Below are positions 54,956 to 64,000 of a stretch of 64,000 nucleotides of DNA, one piece after another. Below the pieces are notes generated by a model, which made no database searches, had not been told where the DNA came from, and saw only the letters and a program-made list of their open reading frames with translations. Numbering within the stretch: the first letter of the stretch is position 1; each line of letters opens with the position of its first letter. The DNA comes from Brachionus rotundiformis (taxonomy: Eukaryota > Rotifera > Eurotatoria > Ploima > Brachionidae). The position numbers were made by a program, and so were the translations under genes. The stretch lies in the NCBI GenBank assembly GCA_016802295.1, contig JAESIW010000154.1, forward strand, positions 213,663 through 277,662. The letters are read 5' to 3'.

Positions 54956-57900
54956 TCAAGTTAGTCGTATTTTAAGCTCTCTATTTTCTTTGGATAAATT
55001 GGCTATTTCTCTTCCTAGTGTTTCCAGATTTTCTTTTAGAGTTAAATTTTTGATCAATGTATCCTCAAGCAGTGCTTGAAGCTTTTTATTAATTTCCAAG
55101 CATAAATCCATAGTCATGTGGGTCTCATTGCCAATTAGGTTACTGGTCTTTCGTGCTAGTTCTCTTTTAACAAAGTCATGCTCCTCACTAGTGAACGAAC
55201 TAATATCATCACCTGTCATCGCATACGCTTGAATTATCCTTTATCAATAGATAACTTTCTTTCTTATTTATAAAATAAACTTTACTTGGTCTTTTTCTTC
55301 AAGTCATTAGTCAATTGATCGACATGCTCTTGTAAAAAATCTATTTTCTCGTTTCTTTTAGCCAAAGTTCTCTGTAATTTGACAATCTTATCTATAATTT
55401 TTTGCTTATCTACATCGACAAAATAAACATCTTCAGTGTTCGAAGCTGATCCGCATATTACTTCATGATTGAAAGTGGTAGATGGTGGTGTAAATGAAGT
55501 GCTATTGCAAAAATTTGAATCAAAAGAACGCGTTTCTTCGTCAGGACAGTTTAATGAATTGATTGAGCTAGTTCTGGATATTTTGTGAACACTATTGGAA
55601 GAATTTTGAGATGATATTTGGTTTTCTGGTATTGTCATACTTGAATTTGGGTTATTTTTCTTTTGGAATATTTGTAGCTGCCGAGTAAGATCTTTTATAC
55701 TTGCGGCATGTTTTTTCTTCATTGTTTGGTTTTCGTCTTGGACATCTCCGAGCTTTGTTTTCAGTTCCTCAATCTCATTATTACTTTCCTTTAATTGATT
55801 AGTCACATCTGAATATTTATTTTGAATCACTTCCAATTCATTCCGAAGGCCTTCAGCCTAGTTAAAAGATTTTTAGTAACTTTTTAAAATTAAGAAAAAA
55901 TTGGTAAATATTGATAAATTTTAGTTTAGATCAGAAATCAAATCTGAGGAGTTTTTGTTGGAAATTGATATGGGGGAAAATTAGCATCTTCAGCAAAAAA
56001 TTAAAATATATTCTTTAACACAAAAAGATGTTCCATTTATGAAAAAAAATTTTTTAAATTAAAAAAATTCTGGTATTCGATTTTTATCTAATTTTTAAAA
56101 TTTATAATTTGTAGCTATTTTTAATTTTATTTAATTTTAACTTCACAAAGATGATTTCGATAAAAAAGTGTTTAATTTATTTGCTTTTCTTACTATTCGT
56201 ACTGTCATATTATTACAATAATGATATATTATTGAAATTTTATGGTAATGGAAATTATGGTAATTTTAATTCATCTTTTTCTAAGCATAATTGGATTTCC
56301 GATTCATTAGAAAAATTTAGAAAAATGGACAAGATTAATGTTTACTACCTGAAAACTCATAAAACAGGATCGAGTGCATTAAAAAATGTTCTCGTCCGTG
56401 TTGCACTAAAAAAAAATATGAAAGTAGTACCAAGCATTTACAAAAAATATCGAAAGAGTGCTTATACAGCATTAAATAAAATTTTTTTTAGTCATACTAT
56501 TCATAATTCAAAAATGGCACGGAAATTGTTTCCAAAATATAATTCAATTTATATCACTATTTTAAGAGATCCAGTCAAGCAATTTTTATCTTCTCTTAAT
56601 TACAATCCTATTCGCATAGAAAAGAAAGAAATTATGTTTGGATCCTACTACAATAAGATTTCATATAATACAACTAATTTTATTAAAGAATTCAAAACAA
56701 GCTGTTTTTTCAGAAATCTAATGAGTTATGACCTGGGATTGGTAAAATGTAGTGAATATTACAAAGGCTCAGAACACAAATTACTCGAAAGATTTCAAAA
56801 TGATTTTGACTTGGTTCTATTGACAGAATATTTCAACGAAGGCCTAATTCTTCTGAAAAAGTTTCTAAATCTTTCATACGAAGATGTAGTTTGTCTGAGT
56901 GTAAACGAAGGAACAATACCCCCGACTGAAAGTCAGCGTCGATTAGCAGAGGAGATTATTCCGAGAGAAAGCAATGCTGACTACATTTTGTACAATTATT
57001 ACAAAAAGTTCTATGCCGAGCTAGCACCATTGCTGAAGAAAGAGACAGACATACTTAAGAGCTTAAATCAAAAGTATCAAAGCAAATGTACTTCAGGCAG
57101 AACGGAGAAATACTTTTTTAAAAAAGTTCCCTATAAAGCTTACAAATTGGCAAAAGATCTTACTTTAAATGTAGAAAATTATTGTTTGATGCTTACTCGG
57201 ACAAATGTCAAACTTATAAATTATTTGAGAAAAGTTTTGTTTTTTTTCTAAATTATTTAATCTAAATAAAACACTATTTATTCGCTTGAACCTTTATTCG
57301 TAATTTAATGTCATACAATGATTGTCTATATATTCCTTATATTTATAAAAATATGAATTTTTTTTTATTTTTAAGAAAATAACATTTTGTTTCTTATTTT
57401 TTTATTAAATTTTTCACTATGATACATCAATATTTATATGAATAGAAAGTATGAAAACTATTACTTTAATTCTTAAATATAAAAGAAAACTAATTTATTT
57501 TATTTTTTTTATATCAATAAATTAGCTAATGTTTTTTTAAGTCTTTATTCTCTAAGACACTTTTTTTCTTTAATTATTATTTATTATTTAAAATTTTTAA
57601 GTAAAACTTTTAATTACCTCCTTTTTTATCAATTCATTCGATTCTAAAAGCTCTAATTTTGTCTCATCAAGCTGGAATTTAATCGACTCTAATTTTGCAG
57701 CCAAAGATGTATTTTCATGTTGTAACAGAGTATTTTTTTCAGTTAATTTAGAAGTAAATTCGAGTAGTTCACTCTGTTTAGCTTTATTTAACTCCATTTC
57801 TTGTTCCAAATCAGCTAATTCGCTCTTATATAATATAACTTCATGCTCAAGCTGTTTTTTACCCTCGAAATCCCTTAATAAAATGATTTTAAACCAATAT

Positions 57901-58910
57901 AATCTTTGAAACAAATTATACTTTTGCCACAATTCGTGCTGACTTTTAAGATGCAAATTTTCATTGAGTAAATTATTATTCATATTTTGGTATTCTTTTA
58001 CTTTTTCTCTACAATGGTTTAGCACACTTTCGGCTTGGTTTTTGTCATTTTCAACTTGCTTGACTTTTTCTTTTAATATGACCCGTTCTTCGAACATTTC
58101 CTTAACCTGTGACTTGAGCAAATTGAGTTCTTTTTTCAATATTTCGCTCTCTGAATTAATCGAACTTATCTGTTTCAGATTTTCACTGATTTCACCAGTG
58201 GTCTGAACCTCTGAATCTGACAAGTTTTTACTCTTTTGCTCCAAATTTTTAATTTTGATGTTGAGCTCTTCTACCAGAGATTTTGTTTGTCCATGTGCCT
58301 CTACTTCTGCCTTTAGTTTAATCATCGATGCTGATTCTTTAGCGTCATTAAGGACTATTTTCTCCTTTAGTCGCTCAATTTCCTTCTTCTTATCCATCAA
58401 GTCCCTGAGCTTTGACTCATTGTCTTTGGACAATTTGTCATATTCAACTTTATTTTTGGCTATTTTGTCCACTAGACGTTGTTTTTCTTTCATGAAATCG
58501 TTCATTTTAGATTGTTGTATTTGCATGCTTTTGGTCACTTCAATGCATCTACGCTCTACTTCAACATACTTCATGACCATTGAGTTTTTATCTTTTTGTG
58601 ATTCGGCCACAATTTTTTTCAGTGATTCTTCCAATTTTTGGTTCAAGTTTGCATTCAGCTTTTCCATCTCAAGCTTTGATTGATGCTCTATTTCAACAAT
58701 TCGAGATTCCAACTGAGCATTGTCACTTTCTTTTTGTCGGATAAGATCTCTCAATCGGTTTATTTCGGCCTCATACTCATTGCTTCTAGACGAGCAACTT
58801 GTTAAACTAGATGATCTTGGTAGCTGATTTTCCGTGCCATCTTTTATCTCCGTTGCCAAACATAGAGCATTTAAACTGGTCTGTTCATTAGATTTTTCAA
58901 TTTGTGACAT
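54956..58910 (-). CDS. CCDC186-like coiled-coil golgin (dense-core vesicle factor)
   Basis: Exons 58910..57922, 57873..57618, 55857..55286 and 55238..54956; introns of 48, 1760 and 47 nt, GT..AG with matching phases; product about 699 residues. Nearly all of it is heptad coiled coil. The identity comes from the C-terminus: FLQEHVDQLTNDLKKKTKII, then LCLEINKKLQALLEDTLIKN and LTLKENLETLGREI, which match the conserved end of CCDC186/CCCP-1. Family members sit at the trans-Golgi/endosome and act with Rab2 in dense-core vesicle maturation. The 48-nt intron is a multiple of three without a stop, so the exon can be read through it. The 1760-nt intron carries a Gal3ST gene on the other strand. Vertebrate CCDC186 is longer (about 900 residues). 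Confidence 0.88.
55984..55995 (+). promoter_or_regulatory. Shared upstream motif of Gal3ST genes (copy 4)
   Basis: GCATCTTCAGCA, about 165 bp before the ATG at 56151 and inside the CCDC186 intron, identical to the motif at 48109. Confidence 0.3.
56151..57251 (+). CDS. Galactose-3-O-sulfotransferase-like protein (Gal3ST), copy 4, nested in CCDC186
   Basis: A single exon of 366 residues, lying wholly inside the 1760-nt intron of CCDC186 on the opposite strand. Signal anchor at about residues 6-22. Donor sites are YYLKTHKTGSSALKNV and YITILRDPVKQFLS. From ISDSLEKFRKMDKINVYYLK to GLVKCSEYYKGSE it is almost identical to copy 5 (60646), so the pair share a second, longer tract besides the block common to all copies. 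Its C-terminal tail (LTLNVENYCLMLTRTNVKL) is instead the same as in copy 6. That mixture points to gene conversion. Confidence 0.93.
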   Translation: MISIKKCLIYLLFLLFVLSYYYNNDILLKFYGNGNYGNFNSSFSKHNWISDSLEKFRKMDKINVYYLKTHKTGSSALKNVLVRVALKKNMKVVPSIYKKYRKSAYTALNKIFFSHTIHNSKMARKLFPKYNSIYITILRDPVKQFLSSLNYNPIRIEKKEIMFGSYYNKISYNTTNFIKEFKTSCFFRNLMSYDLGLVKCSEYYKGSEHKLLERFQNDFDLVLLTEYFNEGLILLKKFLNLSYEDVVCLSVNEGTIPPTESQRRLAEEIIPRESNADYILYNYYKKFYAELAPLLKKETDILKSLNQKYQSKCTSGRTEKYFFKKVPYKAYKLAKDLTLNVENYCLMLTRTNVKLINYLRKVLFFF

Positions 58911-59662
58911 TTTTTATCATTTTTCACATCAATGATATTAAATTTTGAATAAAATATTAAAATTTTCTTTATTTTATTTCTTGCTTAATAATTAAACCAA
59001 ATTAACAATTGTGCTTATTCACAATGATTAACTGTATTACTATTAGCTGCATATAATTGTCTCAATGTATTCATTCAATATCGATTTTTAATAAAAATTT
59101 ATAAATTAATAAAGCAAAACAGCCACGTGGCAACGTCAAATAGTAAGTTTCTTTAAATTTATAAATTAATTTAAATTTATAAATTTATTATAAATTTAAG
59201 TATTTTAATTATTTAGCGGAATTTATTTCAAAAATTTAGGATATTATTTGTAATTAAACAGTCAAAAAAAATATAAAATATACCCTTCAAGATATACAAC
59301 ACACAACTAGATAAAATAAATTAATTCAAGATATACAACAACACACAATTTATTTTTGTTATTTTGAAATAAAATTTTATTTTATTCCTAATTTTTCAGC
59401 ATTTTTACACAAATTTTCTAATTTATTAAATTCACTTAGGTCAAGTTTTTGGTATAGATGAGTCCGATTAACCTCATTTCAGCATGTATCCTCGTGTACA
59501 TAATGTATTTTGTGAATCAAAGAAAAACAAATTTTCTTTTTTGTATTCAAGAATACATGTTTTATGGATTCTATCAAAAATATTTAGTTGGAAAATATAT
59601 AAAAGTATCCTAGGATACATATAAGTATCGTAACAATAATCAAGATATTTAATACAAGAATA
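58911..59662. other. Spacer upstream of CCDC186
   Basis: AT-rich. A 19-bp string beginning TTCAAGATATACAACA occurs twice (59287 and 59327), and an ATCCTAGGAT palindrome lies near 59608. No gene seen. The CCDC186 promoter should be here, firing leftward. Confidence 0.45.
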
Positions 59663-59845
59663 AAAGCTATACTGATGTACAGAAATGAATGCTAGAGAGT
59701 TTCTAAGTTGGATAAAAAAGTCTGAACACTTTCCACATTGTTAGCATGAGAAGATTCTTTGTATACACCGGCCTGAAACATTTTCGAACGAGGAATTTTA
59801 CAGAAAAACGAAGTCATAGCCAATAAGTCAATACATCAAGAGTAA
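59663..59845 (+). mobile_element. RTE-type retrotransposon 3' fragment
   Basis: Reads MRRFFVYTGLKHFRTRNF in one frame and matches the 3'-end motifs of the copies at 14810 and 28741 (RRxxxxxTGLK/HWP..., then SQ-xVNTSRVK). Frames shift, no catalytic domain remains. Confidence 0.65.
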
Positions 59846-59938
59846 AATAGTACGAATTCAGGCAGTTCAAAGCTCTTTATTTCCTGATCTCAAACTAACA
59901 ACTGAATTTTTAATAAAAAGACACAATGGGTTCCAATC

Positions 59939-60405
59939 ATGAAGTCACTATTTTCTAAATCTTTTCTAAGTAAAAAACTTTCAAATATGTTTTATCGTTT
60001 ACCATGTTCGCTTATTTTGAATGACGAAAAGTATTTTACTTTTGCGGACAACAGCATGCCGGGAAATGGTGGATATTACACAAATGACAAGTCTACTTGT
60101 CCTGTCAGTGTCCGATTTGCTCGAAAAGAGGAATTTCGAAAGAAGGTGCTTGTTTTAGCCAACTGAATTTTTAATCAAATTTTGATAAGCGAGCAGGTCA
60201 TTCAAAGATCAAAACCTGCTCGCTTTGCCATCTGATCGAGGTTAAGTCTCGGCCTCATTTTTGACCATCAAAGTCGGTTGCAATTAATTCGAGCATCTAT
60301 ATGGACGAATGCTTGAATAACGACTGCTCCCATTTAAACATGACTATCATCAAGATCTTGACTACGTTTTTGGGCCTGACTTAGCATCTGCTCACTTTAA
60401 ATAAG
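59939..60405 (+). mobile_element. Tc1/mariner-like transposase fossil
   Basis: Reads LILNDEKYFTFADNSMPGNG, then GYYTNDKSTCPVSVRFARKE and KKVLVLAN before a stop. Later, in a shifted frame, comes YHQDLDYVFGPDLASAHF, which is the second catalytic-Asp region. The first Asp box (normally DDEKYF) has become NDEKYF. Stops and a frameshift between the two parts show it is dead. The stretch between contains GAGCAGGT...ACCTGCTC, a small hairpin. Confidence 0.8.
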
Positions 60406-60645
60406 GAAATTAAAAAAAATTATTATTTTGAAAAAACATTTAAGTTTTAAAATTAAAATGAAAAATTAAAATTTTTTCAAACAATTAGAAAATATTTTGT
60501 TATTAGTTTTCATTTTTTAAATTAAAATATACAAAGATATTTGAAGATATTTTTCTAAATTAAATTTAAATTTTAATGATACGCTATAATTAAAAACTAC
60601 AATTTTTTTCATTCAACCATTTTAATTACAATTTAACATTGGATT

Positions 60646-61734
60646 ATGTTTTTGATCAAAAAATATCTTATTTATTTGTTTTTCTTACTATTCATACTGT
60701 CATATTATTACAATAATGATGTTTTGGATAGATATTTTAATGGAAATTCTATTCCTTCTCTGTCTGAACATAACTGGATTTCAGATTCATTAGAGAAATT
60801 TAGAAAGATGGACAAGATTAATGTTTACTACCTGAAAACTCATAAAACAGGATCGAGTGCATTACAGAATGTTCTCATCCGTGTTGCACTAAAAAAAAAT
60901 ATGAAAGTAGTACCAAGCATTTACAAAAAATATCGAAAGAGTGCTTATACAGCATTAAATAAGATTTTTTTTAGTCATACTATTCATAATTCAAAAATGG
61001 CACGGAAATTGTTTCCAAAATATAATTCAATTTATATCACTATTTTAAGAGATCCAGTCAAGCAATTTTTATCTTCTCTTAATTACAATCCTATTCGCAT
61101 AGAAAAGAAAGAAATTATGTTTGGATCCTACTACAATAAGATTTCATATAATACAACTAATTTTATTAAAGAATTCAAAACAAGCTGTTTTTTCAGAAAT
61201 CTAATGAGTTATGACCTGGGATTGGTAAAATGTAGTGAATATTACAAAGGCTCAGAACAGAAATTACTCGAAAGATTTCAAAATGATTTTGACTTGGTTC
61301 TATTGACAGAATATTTCAACGAAGGCCTAATTCTTCTGAAAAAATTTCTCAATCTTTCATACGAAGATGTAGTTTGTCTGAGTGTAAACGAAGGAACAAT
61401 ACCCCCGACTGAAAGTCAGCGTCGATTAGCAGAGGAGATTATTCCGAGAGAAAGCAATGCTGACTACATTTTGTACAATTATTACAAAAAGTTCTATGCC
61501 GAGCTAGCACCATTGCTGAAGAATGAGACAGACATACTTAAGAGCTTAAATCAAAAGTATCAAAGTAAATGTACTTCAGGCAGAACGGAGAAATACTTTT
61601 TTAAAAAAGTTCCCTATAAAGCTTACAAATTGGCAAAAGATTTGCCATCTGGTTTAGAAAAATTTTGTTGGACTCTAGCACAGACAAGTGTTAATTTAAT
61701 TAGTTACTTATCTAGCGTCTTAATTTTTTATTAA
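60646..61734 (+). CDS. Galactose-3-O-sulfotransferase-like protein (Gal3ST), copy 5
   Basis: A single exon of 362 residues with signal anchor at about residues 8-21. Donor sites are YYLKTHKTGSSALQNV and YITILRDPVKQFLS. The N-terminal half, including PSIYKKYRKSAYTALNK and NPIRIEKKEIMFGSYYN, is nearly identical to copy 4, and the C-terminal block is shared with all copies. The tail (LPSGLEKFCWTLAQTSVNLI) is its own. It lacks the CATCTTCAGCA motif seen upstream of copies 2-4. Confidence 0.93.
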   Translation: MFLIKKYLIYLFFLLFILSYYYNNDVLDRYFNGNSIPSLSEHNWISDSLEKFRKMDKINVYYLKTHKTGSSALQNVLIRVALKKNMKVVPSIYKKYRKSAYTALNKIFFSHTIHNSKMARKLFPKYNSIYITILRDPVKQFLSSLNYNPIRIEKKEIMFGSYYNKISYNTTNFIKEFKTSCFFRNLMSYDLGLVKCSEYYKGSEQKLLERFQNDFDLVLLTEYFNEGLILLKKFLNLSYEDVVCLSVNEGTIPPTESQRRLAEEIIPRESNADYILYNYYKKFYAELAPLLKNETDILKSLNQKYQSKCTSGRTEKYFFKKVPYKAYKLAKDLPSGLEKFCWTLAQTSVNLISYLSSVLIFY

Positions 61735-61827
61735 CAATATTTTTAATTTAATCTAAATTTAACTTCGATATTTGTTTTTTTTTGTAAAAAACAATTAATT
61801 TATCATTTTTCATTCTTCAATTTTTTT

Positions 61828-62190
61828 TTGAGAGATGTTCTTTATTTATCTGCTATGTATTTAAATTACTTACAAACATTCAATTTGTTTGTACTGGACG
61901 AAAGATCAAAACCTGCTCGCTTTGCTAAAGGATATGTATACAAGAATAAATCGTGCTCCACATTGTTTTATAAAAAATATTTTATAAAAGACATAACAAC
62001 AATGTTAATCTTACAGCTTGAAATTTAGTGTCGCATCTTTAAATCAATAAAATAAAGCGCTAACTTTTCTTTTTGAGATATTTTTCATAAAATCTAGCTT
62101 TTTATTCGTTTTCAATTCTGAATATTCAAATAAAGAAATATAAAAAATATAATATAAATGTTTATAATGTTAAGAAATTTTATGAACAAG
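61828..62190 (+). repeat. Dispersed repeat copy C (FLYWCH-like coding remnant)
   Basis: Third copy of the repeat at 13764 and 28440. It reads LFVLDERSKPARFAKGYVYK then NKSC, the clearest FLYWCH-like start of the three, then CTTACAG and the CGCTAACTTTTCTTTTTGAG tail. It shares 25 identical bases (around AAACCTGCTCGCTTTGC) with the Tc1 fossil at 60205. It ends in a stop before any Trp/Cys core. Confidence 0.65.
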
Positions 62191-62428
62191 AGATTGTCTT
62201 AGAAAAGATAACTGGAAGATTTCTATTTGTAAGCATATACTATTAATTGCAGTTAATCAAAAGCTAGTAGTTATTCCAGAAATTTTTTGTGATTTAGCTT
62301 TAGGTCTCTAAATAACTAAAACACCCAGCTCCAGTCAACTTAAGTGTCTATATTTGACAATGCAATATAAGAATCCTTTGCGAACCATTAGATAATCGAG
62401 TAGATACCAGAAGTACCATAATTATATC
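62191..62428. other. Spacer
   Basis: AT-rich with a slightly GC-richer part from 62320; no feature recognised. Confidence 0.35.
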
Positions 62429-62471
62429 CAGTCGTACCTTAATTGAGGTTCGTTATACGAAGGTACGACTG
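62429..62471. repeat. 43-bp hairpin resembling fused pogo-type termini
   Basis: CAGTCGTACCTT, a 19-nt centre containing GAGGTTCGTTATACG, then AAGGTACGACTG, a perfect 12-bp inverted repeat. The CAGT start and GAGGTTCGTTAT centre resemble pogo/Tigger terminal repeats. No transposase nearby. Confidence 0.6.
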
Positions 62472-62616
62472 TAATAGACTAAATATTTGCCAAAATTCCA
62501 AGGTTAATAATTGTCAAATAAATTAAAACTTACATTATCATCAATTATGACGCCATTACTTCAAGCCGAATTTAGTTTTTTTAAAATAAATTGTAAATTT
62601 TATTAAATAAAACATT

Positions 62617-62745
62617 TCAATAATTGATAATCAAAATAGTTTGAAAAAAAGTCTCTGTTTCATGTGAATTTTGTTGAGCATTTTGGCTTGTGGCCTTTTT
62701 AATCTCATCAAAATTGTACTCTTCCAATCTGGCATCAATGCCTGG
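62617..62745 (-). CDS. Possible terminal exon, unrecognised
   Basis: After an AG at 62747-62746, the minus strand reads PGIDARLEEYNFDEIKKATS, then QNAQQNSHETETFFQ and TGA. The composition is protein-like. No upstream exon was located, and the segment lies next to duplicated CCDC186 debris, so it may be a relic. Confidence 0.3.
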   Translation of the reverse strand, partial: PGIDARLEEYNFDEIKKATSQNAQQNSHETETFFQTILIINY

Positions 62746-62844
62746 CTATTTGTTCAATTGCTACATGTGCAAATTATTTGAAGATGAGATAAAGTTAATT
62801 TCTATCATTAAGAATCTAATTATTTCTCAGTAATTTCTGACATG

Positions 62845-63203
62845 ATGACAAATTGTCCAAAGACAATGAGTCAAAACTCAGGGACTTGATGGATAAGAAG
62901 AAAGAAATTGAGCGACTAAAGGAGAAAATAGACGCTAAAGAATCAGCATCGATGATTAAACTAAAGGCAGGAGTAGAGGCATATTGACAAACAAATCTCT
63001 GGTAGAAGAGCTCAACATAAACAATAAAAATTTAAAGGAGGATATAGTCAAAAATTTAATAAAAAAGTAAGAAACAAAATGTTATTTTCTTAGAAATAAA
63101 AAAAAAATTCAAATATAAGGAATATATAGACAATGATTGTGTGACATTAAATTATGAATAAAGGTTAAAGCGAATAAATAATGTTCTATTTAGATTAAAT
63201 AAT
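62845..63203 (+). pseudogene. CCDC186 fragment duplicated with Gal3ST copy 6
   Basis: 62845-63040 matches CCDC186 coding sequence at about 58242-58440 (KLSKDNESKLRDLMDKKKEI, ERLKEKI..AKESASMIKLKA) with small deletions and frameshifts. From 63041 the sequence jumps to the region just downstream of Gal3ST copy 4 (57420 back to 57250). The block is inverted relative to the original, and about 820 bp of it is deleted. It has no function as a gene. Confidence 0.88.
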
Positions 63204-64000
63204 TTAGAAAAAAAACAAAACTTTTCTCAAATAATTTTTAAGTTTGACATTTGTCCGAGTAAGCATCAAACAATAATTTTCTACATTTAAAGTAAGATCT
63301 TTTGCCAATTTGTAAGCTTTATAGGGAACTTTTTTAAAAAAGTATTTCTCCGTTCTGCCTGAAGTACATTTGCTTTGATACTTTTGATTTAAGCTCTTAA
63401 GTATGTCTGTCTCTTTCTTCAGCAATGGTGCTAGCTCGGCATAGAACTTTTTGTAATAATTGTACAAAATGTAGTCAGCATTGCTTTCTCTCGGAATAAT
63501 CTCCTCTGCTAATCGACGCTGACTTTCAGTCGGGGGTATTGTTCCTTCGTTTACACTCAGACAAACTACATCTTCGTATGAAAGATTTAGAAATTTTTTC
63601 AGAAGAATTAGGCCTTCGTTGAAATACTCTGTCAATAGAACCAAGTCAAAATCATTTTGAAATCTTTCGAGTAATTTCTGTTCTGAGCCATTGAAGTATT
63701 CATTACATTTAACCAGTCCCAGGTCATAACTCATTAGATTTCTGAAAAAACATTTACCTTTAAAGTCAATCCATGATTTAGTTGGAAAATGTGGATTCTT
63801 TTTGTGGTATGATCGAAAAATAAATTCCTTTATATCTTTGTGAAAAGGATTGTAATTAAGAGAAGATAAAATTTGCTTGACTGGATCTCGTAAAATAGTG
63901 ATATAAATTGAATTATATTTTGGAAACAATTTCCGTGCCATTTTTGAATTATGAAAAGTATGGTCAAGAAAAATTTTGTTTTTATCTGAAGCTACATTTT
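63204..64000 (-). CDS. Galactose-3-O-sulfotransferase-like protein (Gal3ST), copy 6, cut by window end
   Basis: The frame is open to the window edge, so the start and signal anchor lie outside. Visible parts are KIFLDHTFHNSKMARKLFPK, the 3'-phosphate site YITILRDPVKQILSSLNYNP, a copy-specific middle (FIFRSYHKKNPHFPTKSW), the common block, and a tail LTLNVENYCLMLTRTNVKLK equal to that of copy 4. It has the same opposite-strand relation to CCDC186 sequence as copy 4, so it arose by inverted duplication of that nest. Confidence 0.92.
   Translation of the reverse strand, partial: NVASDKNKIFLDHTFHNSKMARKLFPKYNSIYITILRDPVKQILSSLNYNPFHKDIKEFIFRSYHKKNPHFPTKSWIDFKGKCFFRNLMSYDLGLVKCNEYFNGSEQKLLERFQNDFDLVLLTEYFNEGLILLKKFLNLSYEDVVCLSVNEGTIPPTESQRRLAEEIIPRESNADYILYNYYKKFYAELAPLLKKETDILKSLNQKYQSKCTSGRTEKYFFKKVPYKAYKLAKDLTLNVENYCLMLTRTNVKLKNYLRKVLFFF

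Noticed and set aside
57964..58683. Two Ser/Phe-rich plus-strand ORFs
   Set aside because: Antisense of CCDC186 coiled-coil codons, which typically leave open Ser/Leu/Phe-rich complements.
1..64000. CRISPR arrays, operons or bacterial defence systems
   Set aside because: No regularly spaced short repeats were seen. Genes carry introns and animal families, so prokaryotic systems are not expected.

Overview
The window reads as nuclear DNA of an invertebrate animal. It is very AT-rich, and several genes have short GT..AG introns of 44 to 69 nt with long AT-rich spacers between genes. The gene families are animal ones: rabphilin, CCDC186, NDRG, DEG/ENaC channels, core-2 type GlcNAc transferase and galactose-3-O-sulfotransferase. 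There is no bacterial operon structure. A monogonont rotifer such as Brachionus is my best guess, from the composition, the tiny introns and the mix of decayed RTE, CR1, Tc1 and FLYWCH-like repeats. This is inference from memory, not a search result.

Layout. 1-10.8 kb is mostly empty AT-rich DNA with a two-exon PPC/DUF296 gene (5905-6377, minus) and a tRNA-Gly(GCC) (minus). 10.8-13.2 kb holds a rabphilin-like Rab effector (zinc finger plus two C2 domains, six exons seen, 5' end missing). 13.7-17.3 kb is repeat debris around a Ser/Thr-rich membrane protein with three 117-bp repeats. 17.6-19 kb is a core-2/I-branching GlcNAc transferase. 19.1-26.7 kb is a large inverted repeat: two arms of about 2.9 kb around a 1.8-kb spacer, with one full and one truncated copy of an acyltransferase carrying an HHxxxDG motif. 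27.5-32 kb has a 62-residue ORF with a TATA box, a membrane-anchored methyltransferase-like protein and the first galactose sulfotransferase (Gal3ST). 33.5-37 kb has an intact DEG/ENaC channel and, tail to tail, a broken paralogue, with a stray NDRG fragment between them. 39.5-46.5 kb has two NDRG-like genes separated by retroelement remains. 48-64 kb is a Gal3ST cluster (five more copies, the last cut by the window end) mixed with a hAT-derived gene and CCDC186. One Gal3ST copy lies inside a CCDC186 intron on the opposite strand.

Functional themes. Gal3ST (six copies), the GlcNAc transferase and perhaps the methyltransferase-like protein all have a single N-terminal membrane anchor. They would fit Golgi modification of secreted or surface glycans. 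Rabphilin and CCDC186 both belong to dense-core or secretory vesicle biology. These links are by family only; the sequence does not show a shared pathway.

The most notable structures are the sharply bounded, nearly identical 3' block shared by all Gal3ST copies (probable gene conversion), the inverted re-duplication of the CCDC186/Gal3ST nest at the right edge, the 2.9-kb palindrome-like repeat, and the NDRG exon fragment caught between 93-bp direct repeats.
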